DNA of 64,000 bases from Symsagittifera roscoffensis (GCF_963678635.1 NC_087063.1:51595220-51659219); one strand, 5' to 3'. Shown: positions 11,931 through 24,980, counted from the first letter of the stretch. Notes: a model not told the origin generated them from the letters alone. Numbers and translations are program-made.

Positions 11931-13308
11931 AAAAATTGAAAAATCTAAGATAAAATACGTTGAAAAGGTGTAAAACAAAACTTGGTTACGGAAAAAAATC
12001 TATGATAACGAGTTAATTGAACTGCCGCTGATTGTTTAGTGCTTTGATTTGCTTGAACGCGCGTTTTACTGTGTTGTAGACGATGCATCCTTTTAAAGTG
12101 CATTATAAAAGATTTGATTCGAAATTCTTAGGGAGATCTTTTAATGTAGAAGTACAGGCACGGGGCATAGAAGTTGTAACTTTAAGTTTTCAAGCAACAA
12201 GATGAACAATTTTTTTGTTCATTTTTAGGCGCTTTATTTTCTATTAGAGTTTCACGGCTAATTTTTGACGTATGATGGGTGAAGTTTTTAGAATGTATTC
12301 GGAAAAAAAACCGTACAAACATCTAACTAAGAGCTCAAACTAATTTTTATCCCTTTTTTATGTGAGAAGATATTTTTTGAGGGCCTAGCTCAGATCCTTA
12401 GCTTTCTAAGGAACATTTTTAAGTCCAAAATTTCAAATAGCTGTTCACGGTGACTTTTTGGCTGTAAAAAAGCTTAAGATCTCTATTTTGTGGCCAAATG
12501 ACAAACGATACCTTGGAAGCAAATTTATACGGTTTCATATCCGACTTCGTTTTAAGAGAAAAAAAAAACGTTTCATTCATCGTATGTCAAAGTTTTAGCC
12601 GTAAATTCATTGTACTTGAATAGAAAACGGCAGGCAACGGGAAAATGTTTTCGTTTATCCCGCAAAAACAGTTAGAAAAAATTGTTTTCGGCAGAAAACA
12701 AAATCTTGCAAACCTTTTTAAAAGAATTTTGGAAGCCACAAGAATTTTGCAAGATAGTGAAAACACGAAGAAATACTTAGAAAACCTTACAAAGTTGGTT
12801 TTTCCATGCAAAATTTCTTGCAAGAACTTTGCAAGTAAGAAGTCCAAAACCGCTGGGGTTATCGGCGATGAGTGCCGACGCAAACATTTCAAATTTTTTT
12901 CATTTCGTTGCGAATCAAGTCGCACCACGCGTAGAGTATAGCCACCGATTTATACTCAAATGAGTTTCCATATCAAGATTTTTTTGACCCCACCACCATT
13001 CTAGAACCGCCACTGTTTATACCCACATGGCATAATCAATTGAATATTGAAACTAACAAAAACAACAATGGGAGAATAGATCCGAAAAACAAAAATGGAG
13101 CTCAACTTGAAAGTCTGCGCTTGTTTCTGGTCTAAAACGTTTGGCATTGTTTTTTTTAATAGCACGTGTGTTTTATATACATTTTAAAGCATGTGTGGTA
13201 TGTCTATTTCTTCATGTGCAACACTGAAACGATGAGCACGTGGTGTAATGCACAGATGGTTTTTGCATTGGCTACAAAATAATTGATTCGTTGTGCCTGA
13301 GAAACATC
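11931..13308. other. Upstream region of the GS-like gene
   Basis: No gene is recognised. Overlapping frames on both strands around 12587-12941 contain no family motif. The stretch just before 13309 must hold the promoter and 5' UTR of the GS-like gene, but no clear promoter element could be picked out. Confidence 0.4.
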
Positions 13309-13830
13309 ATGAATAAATTAGAAAAGTACCAAGATTTTGACTTCATCAAGTTTACCTGGTTTGATACGAACGGAGCTGCACGGTGTAGAGTTATAACCAG
13401 ACGTGCCTTGGAATGGATTTTGGAAACTGGAATTGGAATAACTGCCGTTTTTGCCAAATTTGGCGTCAATTCTACGAGTTGCAAGTTCTCTAAAATGGAT
13501 GAAGGTGAGAAATCAGGATCTCCAAGTGTATTTTTAACTCCAGTTTTTGAAACTTTTCATGCATGCCCTTGGTCGGGAAACGGAAAACACAAAGTAGCTG
13601 AATTCATATGCCAGATCCATGAGCAAAAAATCGGAGACGAGTTCTGCTATTACGACACGAGACAAATATGCGTGAAGTTATTGGACCAATTACAAAGTGA
13701 GTTTGGATTGAAGTTGTATTCAAGTTTCGAGTATGAGTTTCTGGCAATGAAGGGTGGTCAGCTGTTGGGCAATGCAGGTCATTCTTGTTCTTCTGTGATC
13801 CTAAAAAACACAGAGGACTTATGCTATGAG
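13309..13830 (+). CDS. GS-like gene, exon 1
   Basis: Encodes residues 1-174, covering the N-terminal domain and the first catalytic strand with FEYEF. It ends in CTATGAG before a GTGTGT donor, at the same place as the donor of the upstream pseudogene, which supports the boundary. Confidence 0.88.
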
Positions 13831-16800
13831 GTGTGTTTGATCGTTCAATTTTTTCATTTTTGCGAATAATTCATCAAGCCCACCCCCTATTTTGAATTTT
13901 CAATTTCGGAAAACTTTTAGCATTATCATAAACACAGTAATACTTAGCAATGTAAACAGTCGAACTACTCTGAACAGATTTGTTCTTAATACTTTTCCTT
14001 GTAAAATTACTCATTTAGCCACTATACACATATCAAACAACTACATGGAATTAGAAAACTTGAAATCTGGGTGAAGAAGAAAAAACCAACCATCAGTAAG
14101 AAACCGTGGCTTTTTATTTCGACTTTTTAAGAAATGTGGAGGAACTTTCCACCAGTTTATTATGTCTTAGTTTTTTTTTGTTTTTGTTTTCCACGCAATC
14201 TCAGGTACCACAAATTACCATAGTATTGGGTTGAGTGATATAATAAACATAGGCCTTTCAGTGTGATTCAAACAATTTTTATAAAGTTTTGAAAAAAAAT
14301 CTCAGTGTCGACAAAATTCAGATTGAAAATTTGTGATTTTTGCTCTAATTTCAAGATAATAATGTGAAAGTGCAGGCTTACAATAGCTTATTTATGCCTG
14401 ACTTAAGCTGTGAAAAGTTTTACTTGAGTAAAGTTTTTTTTTCGATTTTTTAGCGTCAATTTGGAATCGAAAACATCAAAATGCAAAAAAAACTTCCAAT
14501 TGGCCAATTTTACGTTGGCTGTCAAATATGCCTATTGACCGTCGAAACTTTTTTTCATTCAGATCTTTTTATCACCTCACGCAGAAAAAAAACAACCCCA
14601 ATTTGAGAAAAAAAAAACGTATTTTTAAGACTATAGTTGAACATTCTCTTCTACTTGCACAGTAACTGGCTATCCTTGTGTTCATTTGCGTGTTAGTGAT
14701 TTTAAAAAGTGATTTCATCTTAAAGAACAACCGGGTCTTAATAAATTGAGTTGTTATTTCGATGACCAAGTTCCGAACTGATTCTTAATTGTGACTGAAT
14801 TATTTTCACAGGAAAAACAGGACACTTGGAAAACAATCTACCTTTACAATCCTTTTTTGTGCTAGCTTAATTCCCGTGACAAAGTTCAAAAATAGGCTAC
14901 AGTTCTTCTAAGCTCTTCTCCACTTCTCGATTTGCAGTGTAATTTCAAATACTATTATGGCTAAATGCGTGTTTTGTTGAGACAATTATGACAAACAAAT
15001 ATGCTGAAGAAAAGTTGACTTGGTCACATTGCAATTTTTTTTACCTTATGACAATGCAGTAACTTTTTTCATACCATTGAAGCAAAACTTAATCCTGGTG
15101 TAGCACTTACTCACCATTAAAATTGAACTCCTGCGGCCGGTGATTTCAAAGTAGAGCTAGGCGCGACTAAGATTTTTGGGCTCTTTTCTAAATTGAAAAT
15201 CAATTATTGGAATAGGGACTGCGAAACAGCGGTTCTTGGTCCGAGACTATACATGTGCGTACACTATACTAAGCTTGCTGATCTCAGCTCGGAATTAGGA
15301 TTGCTTTTACGAAATACAAAACCCTCATTTATTGTTCCGTCTTTCAAAACGAAAGTAACGGAATATTTGTGCTAGGGTGGTTTTTTCTTCAGACAAATTT
15401 CGACTTCTTAACTAGTCATTTCTGACGGAAGTTTTTACGGCGTGTGAAGGATTGCTATTTTGGACGATTTGGGATAATTACGCGTAAGCGGAGATTTAAT
15501 CCGTCTTAGCCATCGTTCCAAATTGGTTGAAGGAAGCTTATTTGCCATATTCGATTTTTAACTAGGCGCAAAATCCATCATTTCGTTTTTTGTATGGCAT
15601 GTGGGGGGGATGATTTTTACAAAAAATCTCAAATTTGATAAAAATCGTTTTTTTTTTTAATTTTTCTAAATTTTTTTTAAATGTTATTACTGCTCCAAAG
15701 ACCTTCAGAGGCAGTAGGAACAATCAGGATTTTAGCCTGATACGAGCTGTTTTATTGGAACTGACTAATACCACAGATGCCACAAATGTTTTTCATACTA
15801 TGGAAAAATGCTTTTCATAAAATTTCAAAGACCAAAAAACTTGTATGAAAATAACAAAAAAAGTAAGAATTTTCTATCGGATAACTTTTTACTAAAAGCA
15901 TTTATTAAGTTATTTACTATATAGTTTATCTCAAAACTTGGCTGAAAATAGCTAAAACAATTTTTTTTACTATGAAATTGAGTAATGAGCTTTTTTGTAA
16001 TGAACTTTCTAAGAAATTGTATAGGCGTTTTTTCATATGAACTTTCTGTGATAGGCGTTTTTTCATATGCTCCATATATGAAATTGTGTGATGAACTTGC
16101 TATGAAATTGTGATGAAAGGCGTTTTTTCATAGGCTTCGTTGATGAAATTGTATGACAAGCACTTTCCTTGTTTGAACGTCAATCCGGGCGATATGATGA
16201 AATCCGATTTTTTTAGTAAGTGTAAGTTAGCATCCTATTATCTTTTTATTCGAAAATTTTTGAATTTTCACAACCAAACGCAACTAGAAAATTGAATCAC
16301 AAATATCAATAAAATCATAAAAATGTGCCTTGAACACAACTGAAATTGTTTGCGATGAAATTTGTCTTTAAAAGTTCAACTTACTGCTAAGTTCTTTGAT
16401 TGGTCATATAAACAAAAAGAAAAGTTCTTGGAAAAATTTAATCACATGAAAAAGCTGAAAACTTAAATAAAAATTTATTTAAAAGTTTTTCAGGCTTGAA
16501 AAACTTCTGAGGCCAGAAAAAACTAGAGAAAAAATTGAAAAAGTGGAAATTTAGCGCTTACAGTTTTTTGCGATAGTTTGAACCTTACTTTATAAAAAAA
16601 ATTAAAATCAAATCAAATTGGAAGATCCAGTGAATTACAACAATCCAGGTTGAACAGCAGCAATCTTACCTTTCCAGTTTACCCTCAAAAAGATTCCATG
16701 GATAATTATCGATTATATTGTAATTTCATGATCTATCTCCATAAAATTTTAAAATAATCGATTATAATTGATTATTAATTGATTATAGAACTAATAAAGT

Positions 16801-19800
16801 GGAAATCAATTTACTCCAATAGAATCGATTATAATGGATCGTTATGTAATAAAACAGATTATAAGGTATTGCAATAAATTTTTATGAGTTAAAATGGAAT
16901 AAAATAATCAAAAATTAAACGTTGCAATCGCTAAATTGTGTTTTACATTTGGTTTGGTTTTCTACTACTTTTTTTAGAACTTGTCTCCCCCTCCCTTAAT
17001 TACTTATGTTAACTCCTACTGTTGTTACTTTTTTCAGGTACTACCATTTCCTCCTCGACCCTTACATTTACCCTAAAAGTAAGTGAAAAAAAAAGCACCC
17101 CGGGTGCCCCCTGTCCCCTCCCCTAAAAAAAACACAAACACAAATTTGAAAATTTTTACCGTCCTTACCGTGTGTGTGAGTCGGGTAGGGGGTACGGCTA
17201 TTGTATGATAGGCGTTTTTTTATATGCCCCATATATGAAAAAGTGTAATGAATTTTCTATGAGGTTGTATGAAAGGAGTTTTTTCATAGGCTCCATTAAT
17301 GAAATTGTATGACAAGCACTTTCCTTGTATGAACGTCAATCAGGGTGATATGATGAAATCCGATTTCTTTAGTACGTGTAAGTTAGCATCCTATTATCTT
17401 TTTATTCGAAAATTTTTGAATTTTCACAACCAAACGCAACTAGAAAATTGAATCACAAATATCAATAAAATCATAAAAATGTGCCTTGAACACAACTGAA
17501 ATTGTTTGCGATGAATTTTTGTCTTTAAAAATTCAACTTACGGCTAAGTTCTTTGATTGGTCATATAAACAATAAGAAAACTTCTTGGAAAAATGTAATT
17601 ACATGAAAAAGCTGAAAATTTGAATAATAGTTTATATGAAATTTTTCAGGCTTGAAAAAGTTCTGAGGCCGAAAAAAAACCAGAGAAAAACTTGAAAAAG
17701 TGAAAATTTAGCGCTTACAGTTTTTTGCGATAGTTTGAACCTTACTTCATAAAAAAAATTAAAATCAAATCAAATTGGAAGATCCAGTGAATTACAACAA
17801 TCCAGGTTGAACAACAGCAATCTTACCTTTCCAGATTACCCTCAAAAAGATTCCATGGATAATTATCAATTATATTGGAATTTCATGATCTATCTCCAAA
17901 ATTTTTTTAAAAATAATCGACTATTATGGATTATTAATTGATTATAGAACTAATAAAGTGGAAATCAATGGAATCCAATAGAATCAATTATAATGGATAG
18001 TTATGTAATAAAATAGATTATAAGGTATTGCAATAGATTTTTATGAGTTAAAATGGAAAAAAATATTCAAAAATTAAACGTTGCAATCGCTATATTGTGT
18101 TTTACTTTTGGTTTGGTTTTCTACTATTTTTTTAAAAAACTTGTCTCCCCCTCCCCTAATTACTTATATTAACTCCTACTGTTCTTACTTTTTTCAGTTA
18201 CTACCATTTTTTTCTCGACCCTTACATTTACCCTAAAAATACGTAAAAAAAACAGCACCCGGGTGCCCCCTTTCCCCTCCCCCAAAAAAACGCAAACACA
18301 CATTTTGAAAATTTTTAACGTCCTTACCGTGTGTGTGAGTCGGGTAGAGGGTACGGTTATTGTATGATAGGCGTTTTTTCATATGCTCCATATATGAAAA
18401 TGTGTAATGAATTTTCTATGAGGTTGTATGAAAGGCGTTTTTTCATAGGCCTCATTAATGAAATTGTATGACAAGCACTTTCCTTGTATGAACGTCAATT
18501 CGGGTGATATGATGAAATCCGATTTCTTTAGTACGTGTAAGTTGGCATCTTATTATCTTTTTCTTTCGGAAAATATCTGAAGTTTCACAACCAAACGCAA
18601 CTAAAAAATTGAATCACAAATATCAATATAATCACAAAAAAGTGCATGAACACAACTGAAATTGTTTGCGATGAATTTTTGTCTTTAAAAATTCAACTTA
18701 CCGCTAAGTTTTTTGATTGGTCATATGAACAATAAGAAAAGATCTTGGAAAAAATTAATTACATGAAAAAGCTGAAAACTTGAATAATAGTTTATATAAA
18801 ATTTTTCAGGCTTGAAAAAATTCTGAGGCCTAAAAAACTGGAGAAAAACTTGAAAAAGTGGAAATTTAGCGCTTGCAGTTTTTTTGCGATAGTTTGAACC
18901 TCACTTTATAAAAAAATTTAAAATCAAATCAAATTGGAAGATCCAGTGAATTACAACAATCCAGGTTGAACATCAGCAATCTTACCTTTCCAGATTACCC
19001 TCAAAAAGATTCCATGGATAATTATCAATTATATTGGAATTTCATGATCTATCTCCAAAATTTTTTTAAAAATAATCGACTATAATGGATTATTAATTGA
19101 TTATAGAACTAATAAAGTGGAAATCAATTGAATCCAATAGAATCAATTATAATGGATAGTTATGTAATAAAATAGATTATAAGGTATTGCAATAAATTTT
19201 TATGAGTTAAAATGGAATAAAATATTCAAAAATTGAACGTTGCAATCGCTCAATTGTGTTTTACATTTGGTTTGGTTTTCTACTAATTTTTTTAAAATCT
19301 TGTCTCCCCCTCCCCCTAAATACTTATAGTAACTCCTACTATTCTTACTTTTCTCAGGTACTACCATTTCCTCCTCCACCTATTACCCCTTACATTTACC
19401 CTGAAAGTACGTGAAAAATACCACCCGGGTGCCCTCTGTCCCCTCCCCCAAAAAACGCAAACACACCTTTCAAAAACGTTTACCGTCCTTTAACGTGTGT
19501 GTGTGAGTCGGGTAGGGGGTACGGTAGGTGAGGAGGGTAGGTGCGGCTACATGGAAGGTGAGGGTAGGTGGGTTGGTTTAGGTGGGGTTGCGGGTAGGTG
19601 GGAGTATGTGGGGGGGGGGGGGGGGGGGGTTTGGGATGCTGTGCGGAAAAATATGGGAGGATGGGTGCAAAGTTTTGTTTGAGACCTGGGTTTAAAGTAG
19701 GAGGGATGTGGTTTTCAACTTATTAAGCAAAAATTAACTTAAAAACAATAAGATTAGAAATCAAGTAGGCTGGAGTAATGCAGAAAAGCTGCATGCTCGC

Positions 19801-22269
19801 AGAAAAGTTGGTAGAAAAAAATAGTGATTGTAATCCCTTATAATCCATTATAATCCATTCTAATGGATATTAAAATGGTTATAGTCGTTTTAGTTTCTCT
19901 AACAATAATGGATTATAATGGATTATAATGAATTGAGTGGTCCCAAAGTGTAATTGTAATCGGTTATAATGCCAACATTATAATCCATTATAACTTAAAA
20001 ACTTACTTTTTGACCTGCTTAGACAGTAGCTCTAATCAAATGCTCTTGGTTTATGTAAAAGTTTTCAGAAAATTGAAGTCTTAAAAGTTGTCTTTTGACA
20101 GCGGAAATTGAGTATAATCGATTATCATCCATGGAACCTCACTGCGGGTATAACTTAAGCTTTTTCAGTTCAAAATTTTTTTTTTGAAAGGTGTTGTTTT
20201 TGGAAACTTAAAAACTTAGTTGTGACCCAAATTTGGCCCAGTTAGGCTAACTTCAGCCAAAAAATCTAGATATCATCCCAATTTTTTGTTTATCAAAATT
20301 CCTCATTTGGCTTATAATTTGTATATTGCATTTACTCTACTTCTTTAAAAACATAAAATTAAGCAAGATTATTTATTGCGTTTAGATGGTTTTAATTTAC
20401 GCATTACCATCCAAATTTTCAAATATAATTACAGTGTTTGAATTGACAAGTAAACCTGCCGCCCAAACCGTTTTATTTGTAGAAACAAAACCACAACAAG
20501 GGTCGAAGTCGTGGTATTTTTATTATCAGAAATCATAAATTATGATGTATCTGCATTGGGACAACGTAGTTCCGAGTCTGCCAAATCTGAATATAAGTTC
20601 CAGTGGTCTGCACGTAAATCAGGAAACTCTGGATATACACTAATGGATTTAAAATGTCTCTAAAATGTCTGTTTTTGAGAACCTTTTTGGACGATATTTC
20701 AGTAAAATTTTTACATAGACCAAGAGCAAATGATTAGAGCTGCCCTCTACGAAACTATCAAAATCTGGTTTCCGTGACTCACCAATGTAACCCGGGTCTG
20801 AAAGTAAGAAATTACATTAGTAAGTCGTTGAAACCAAATAATGACATTTTCAGAGACAGTAGCTCAAACAAATGTTTTTGGTTTATGTAAAAGTTTGCAG
20901 AAAATTGAAGTCCTAAAAGTTGTCAAAAATGGACATTGAAAACAGGCAATTTAGAGAGTCAAAAATCTGAATTTGTATTTTGTTTTGTCCACTAGTGTAA
21001 TATCCAAAGTCTGAAAGAAGTGTGCAGAGTCTGAACCCATGTTTGCAAACTCTGAATATAGGTCTATGAAGTCTCAACAAAAGTCAGCATTGTCTGAACA
21101 CAAGTCTGTCAAAGGGTACGGCACTAATTCTCAAAGTTTGAACATCCCAGATAATTAATCATTTGTAGTTTTCAAATTTTGAGAAGTTTTGCCCCACTTT
21201 TGATTAAATTTGAATACTAGAACAATTAATAAAAATCAAACACATCCGAATCAAGATATCGAGTCGTCTATCTGCTGCGGACATTGCAGTCGAGGCCATT
21301 AACACAGAAGCTGGGGATGGTCAGCTAGAAATTACCATGGAACCCACAGTCGGAATTCAGTCAGCAGATAATGCATGTTTATACAAAGACTGTGTCAAAA
21401 GCACGGCAGTCGATTTAGGATACACTGCAACTTTCATGTGCAGTCCGTTTCCAAAATTACACAACGGAGGTCATTTCAACTTTTCGCTTCAGAAAGATGG
21501 CAAAAACGTATTCACTGACAACTCCGATGAATTAGGCTTGTCTCAGTTGGGTAAATTTTGGCTCAATGGGATACTGAAACACGCTCGTGCGATTGCTCCT
21601 CTCTTGAACCCAAATAACAACAGTTATCTTAGGTTGTACCCGGAGGTTTCTTCAGATGGAAAAAAGATAAATTATGGAAAAGGGAAGAGACACATTATGA
21701 TACGAGTGAAGAGAACTAAGAACTATGAGACCTACATGGAGTTCAGGTCTCCAGGAGCATCTGCAAATGCTTATCTTGTTTTATCAGCAGTTCTTGCTGC
21801 AGGGATGGATGGAATGCGACAAAAAAATTTGGTAAAAAAAATAATTTATAATTATTTATTTTTTCTAAAACAGTAATTAGCGCAGAAATCTAATGTAAGC
21901 AAACGAAACTCTATTTCTCAAACGTATACCTTCCGGTCTTTTGTAAGGCTTGCGATACAAAAATAGCTAACAAGATTTAGTATGTAAGCTATTTTTGATT
22001 TTTTGAGACACCAAATTGGGTAGTTAAACTGAGTGAAAACTTGATAAATTACTTACAACTTAATTTAGCTACCTGAAGTTAGTACGGTTGGAACAGATGA
22101 GCTGCCACGAACATTGAGAGAGGCAGTTTTGGCGCTGGAACAAGATGACGTAATCAAATCTGCCCTCGGAAATGACTTCGTGGAGCTGTTTCTAGCTATC
22201 AAACGACAGAAAGACATGCCCATAACAGACCCAGATGAACAATTTCGAATCTATTCCCAGTTGCTATGA
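13309..22269 (+). CDS. Glutamine-synthetase-like protein (lengsin/GS class I type), three exons
   Basis: Exons 13309-13830, 21256-21831 and 22069-22269 join in phase 0 into a 432-residue frame, a normal length for this family. Residues 1-110 form the N-terminal beta-grasp-like domain (FTWFDTNG, HACPW); the rest is the GS catalytic fold. Visible family landmarks are FEYEF (140-144, the paired metal-binding glutamates), GQLEI (196-200), GGHFNFSL (245-252, where GS has two histidines and the second is Asn here), GKGKR (315-319), and EFRSPGASANAYL (335-347, the conserved arginine). Donors are GTGTGT and GTAAAA; acceptors are weak, ATCAAG and TTTAG. The start is the first ATG in the frame. True GS makes glutamine from glutamate, ammonia and ATP, whereas lengsins are non-catalytic relatives. 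The altered His motif leaves activity open. Intron 1 is 7.4 kb and full of repeats. Confidence 0.88.
13831..16045. other. First part of intron 1 of the GS-like gene
   Basis: Non-coding AT-rich DNA. Reading frames at 15193 and 15635 show no family resemblance. TTGTATGA-type motifs begin near 15800 and lead into the tandem repeats. Confidence 0.55.
16046..19524 (+). repeat. Three tandem copies of a 1.16-kb unit in intron 1
   Basis: The copies lie at about 16046-17200, 17201-18359 and 18360-19524 (1155, 1159 and 1165 bp). Each opens with GATAGGCGTTTTTTCATATG. It passes through AACGTCAAT, GATATGATGAAATCCG, a patch rich in ATAATCGATTATAA motifs, and a TCTCCCCCTCCC/TTTTCAG patch. It closes with CACCCGGGTGCCC, GTGTGTGAGTCGGGTA and GGTACGG. 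Divergence is a few percent with small indels. The arrangement suggests unequal crossing-over of a transposon-derived unit. No coding capacity was seen. Confidence 0.93.
19497..19640 (+). repeat. G-rich tract (GGTAGGTG and poly-G)
   Basis: This extends the G-rich end of the third tandem copy. Units such as GGGTAGGTGG and GGTGGGGTTG are followed by an uninterrupted run of about 20 G. It has G-quadruplex potential on the + strand. The open frame across it is composition-driven. Confidence 0.8.
19641..21255. other. Last part of intron 1 with TAATCC arrays
   Basis: Non-coding. At 19835-20000 the unit TTATAATCCATTATAATCC and its complement repeat several times. Around 20540-21110 the phrase AGTCTGAA/AAGTCTG recurs loosely. 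The segment 20015-20095 (TAGCTCTAATCAAATGCT, then AAAGTTTTCAGAAAATTGAAG) is echoed at 20855-20935. Confidence 0.55.
21256..21831 (+). CDS. GS-like gene, exon 2
   Basis: Encodes residues 175-366, the core of the catalytic domain, with GQLEI, GGHFNFSL, the LSQLGKFW helix, GKGKR and RSPGASANAYL. The 5' boundary (ATCAAG then ATATCG) is set by alignment with the second exon of the upstream pseudogene, which starts with ATATAT after CTGTAG. The 3' donor is TTG followed by GTAAAA. Confidence 0.88.
22069..22269 (+). CDS. GS-like gene, exon 3
   Basis: Encodes the last 66 residues (LPEVSTVGTDELPRTL to FRIYSQLL) and a TGA stop. A TTTAG acceptor precedes it after a 237-bp intron. The pattern of LP.TL.EA, a run of acidic residues and a long terminal helix matches the C-terminal helices of GS proteins. 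Confidence 0.85.
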   Translation, partial: LPEVSTVGTDELPRTLREAVLALEQDDVIKSALGNDFVELFLAIKRQKDMPITDPDEQFRIYSQLL

Positions 22270-24140
22270 AGTTCTCATCAATAGCAAAATTTTGTATATT
22301 TATTCTAAATATTCATTAAACTTCAATTTTCCATTGCACAAAAAATTATTATCGTGAAACTTTGATTAAAAACTCCATATCACAATATTAGCTTGAATAT
22401 TACGCACATCCAGTTTCGAGATTTTAGTAACAGTCATTCTAAAATTGAGAAACAATATTTTAATCATTTAATAATCCGTGATAATCCTTCTTTCGTGGGA
22501 GAAAATTATAATCAATAATAAAACATTTTAAGCGATCATAATTGATTATAATAATTTAGAAAATTATTTTTGCAGTTTTCAAATCAATTCAAATTTATAA
22601 GTTTTTAAAAATTAATTTCATTGTTCTAAATTCAAGTTTGGTTGAGATGCAAAATTGTATTTTCTTAGCCTCCAAATAATAAGCACATTGTTTTAGCATG
22701 ATTTTGATGATTATTTTTGCAAAGTTATTTTTCACCTACCGCGCGACTCTCTTAGCTGATAAGAAGGGATCTCTTGAAGCCGTTTTTTTTTTCGCGGTAA
22801 GACTTTGTGTTCATATGAGCCAAAAGGAGAAAAAAAGATCTTTTATGCAGAGATTAAATTTTTGATAGTGGAAAATAATCCAAAAGATTTACTTATGTAA
22901 TTATTACATCTTTTTGCGGAATAAGAGATTTCAGTCGATTATATCCGTCTATATCGATTTAAAGAGGTTTTCTGTAGAAACCATAATTATATATAATTGA
23001 TTGTACAAAGTTATAAATTTTGGATGAAATGAGAATTATAATCGAATACATATCTCTTAAAGACTAACATTTGGTATTACCCGCACCGAAGTTCCATAGA
23101 TACAAATCAATTATATTGGATTTTCGTGGTCTGTCTCAATAAATTTCAATACTAATCGATTATAATCAATTAAAATAGATTATAATAAAACGATTTTTCT
23201 AATCAATAAAATCCGAATATAATTGATTATTTTTGAAAGAAAATGAAACTTGTTTTCGAGGCAAAATAATCCATTTTTAATCGATTATAATAGATTATAA
23301 TGGATTTTTTCGAGGGGTTATTCATGAAATTTACTATTTTGTTCAAAAATATCGCATTTCCTGTTTAGTGCAGTTGGTACGTATTACGTTTCATGTAATG
23401 TTACATTTCAGAAAAAAATTTATATTTTTTTTTGTCTCTTCTTTTTTTTTAATTCATCGCAGTTTAACTAACACTTCATTTCACTGTTTTTTTAACCACA
23501 ACCCCCATAACTTACCGCCCCACCCTCCAGTTTACTAGTTTACTCCCCCTCCAACCATTTACCCTCCCCCAGGTTACCAGTTAACCCCCCCCCCCCCCGT
23601 ATTATTTTTAAACCCCAATCTCCCCCCGCCACGATTTATTTAACCCCCACCCCGGTTTATTTACCCAATTACCCCCCCTCCCACCCTCCCAGCTTCCCCC
23701 CCGTTTACCCTACCCCTTTAGCTGAGAGGGGGGCGGGGAAGCTTGAGGGGACGAGGGGATGACGTTGAGACATGGAATTTAGTAAAATACATGGCATAAA
23801 TTCAACAATTTTCTCGCAAAAATTGCAATATTTTCCAAAAATAATGGATTTTAATTCTAAAATTTAAACGGATTATAATCAATTATACTGGATTATAATG
23901 GAGTTTTATTTCAAAATAACCGATTATGATGGATTATCTTGGCAAAAATAATCGGTTTCAGTGACAAAAATAATGGGTTATATTCGATTATAATGGATTA
24001 TAATGGATTTTTATTTTTCGAAAAAATCGGTTTTAATGACCACATAATCGATTACGTGGCCTAAATTTGCCACAATAATGGATTATAATGACAAAATTTT
24101 AGACAAATTTTTCCATTATAATCGATTATTATCCATGGAA
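22270..24140. repeat. TAATCGATTA / TAATCCATTA arrays with a C-rich core
   Basis: No gene is recognised. Two stretches (about 22490-23310 and 23840-24140) are studded with palindromic ATAATCGATTATAAT and ATTATAATGGATTATAATGG units. Between them (about 23480-23720) lies polypyrimidine DNA with CCCCACCCTCC, TTTACCC and a run of about 14 C. GAGGGGGGCGGGG follows on the same strand and could fold back on it. Confidence 0.75.
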
Positions 24141-24980
24141 TTCCAAGGCGGGTAATAATTGATCATGTTCAGTCAGCCAAAAATCGTAGCGTTACATTGG
24201 TCAAAAAATTGAGTTTTAAAAACGAACTTATTAGGCGTCTTAGAAGTCGCCCAATATACATCTTACGACATAAATAGCCGTAACTGGTGATGATTATTTC
24301 ATTGAAAAGCTTACTTTTTCTCATATTTGTTAAAGTGGAAAATCTGTCAGTAGATTATAACAAAAAATGTCGATCATTTGGATCGTCAAAAATTGGAGTG
24401 TAAATGTTTGCTTCGAAAATTACCTTTTGAAAGATACCGTGATCTACATTTAAAAAAAATCATTACGATAGACCAAACTTGTGAATTGTAAGCGGATTCC
24501 GCAACAAGGACGCTCCCTTTGTTCTTCTTTTGTCCTTTCCATTCCTTTGATCGTCCCGACTAAATTTTAACATGTTTAAAGGCTTGTCTCTGGAATCCAG
24601 GAACATACAGGCACAAATTTATGCGCCCATCCAGTGCACAGTTTGGCCTCGTAATGATCGTTTTAGGAGAATTAATCATAAAAAAGTTTTCGGCAGAAAT
24701 TCTTCAATTGAAAAAAAAAAACATTTAATTTCGATAAATTATAAATCAAAAAAGCTGAGCTTTGAACAGATCATGGAAATTTGTCATCATGTTTGTCGGT
24801 TGCTAGAAAATGTACCAAGAAATGAATGCACCACCTAAAAATCTGAAAGTGACAAAAACATAATTAGTAGACTTTTTAAAAAATGAAGGAACAAGTATCA
24901 GTTAAGAAAATTATTGGAGTTTTAAATCATATTTATTCAGTTCACTCCTAAATTTACCTGATTATTTCCAATGTGATATT
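24141..24980. repeat. Gene-free stretch containing the inverted partner of 4.64 kb
   Basis: At 24490-24500 there is GCGGATTCCGCAAC. The segment 24570-24651 (CATGTTTAAAGG through CAGTTTGG) is the reverse complement of 4638-4724 with about 80% identity by eye. The rest is unassigned AT-rich DNA. Confidence 0.5.

Noticed and set aside
19497-19682. Gly-rich 61-residue + strand frame
   Set aside because: Caused by the GGTAGG and poly-G tract; low complexity only.
23480-23760. Telomere-like TTTACCC/CCCTACC units
   Set aside because: Spacing and sequence are irregular; there is no run of a fixed telomeric hexamer or heptamer.
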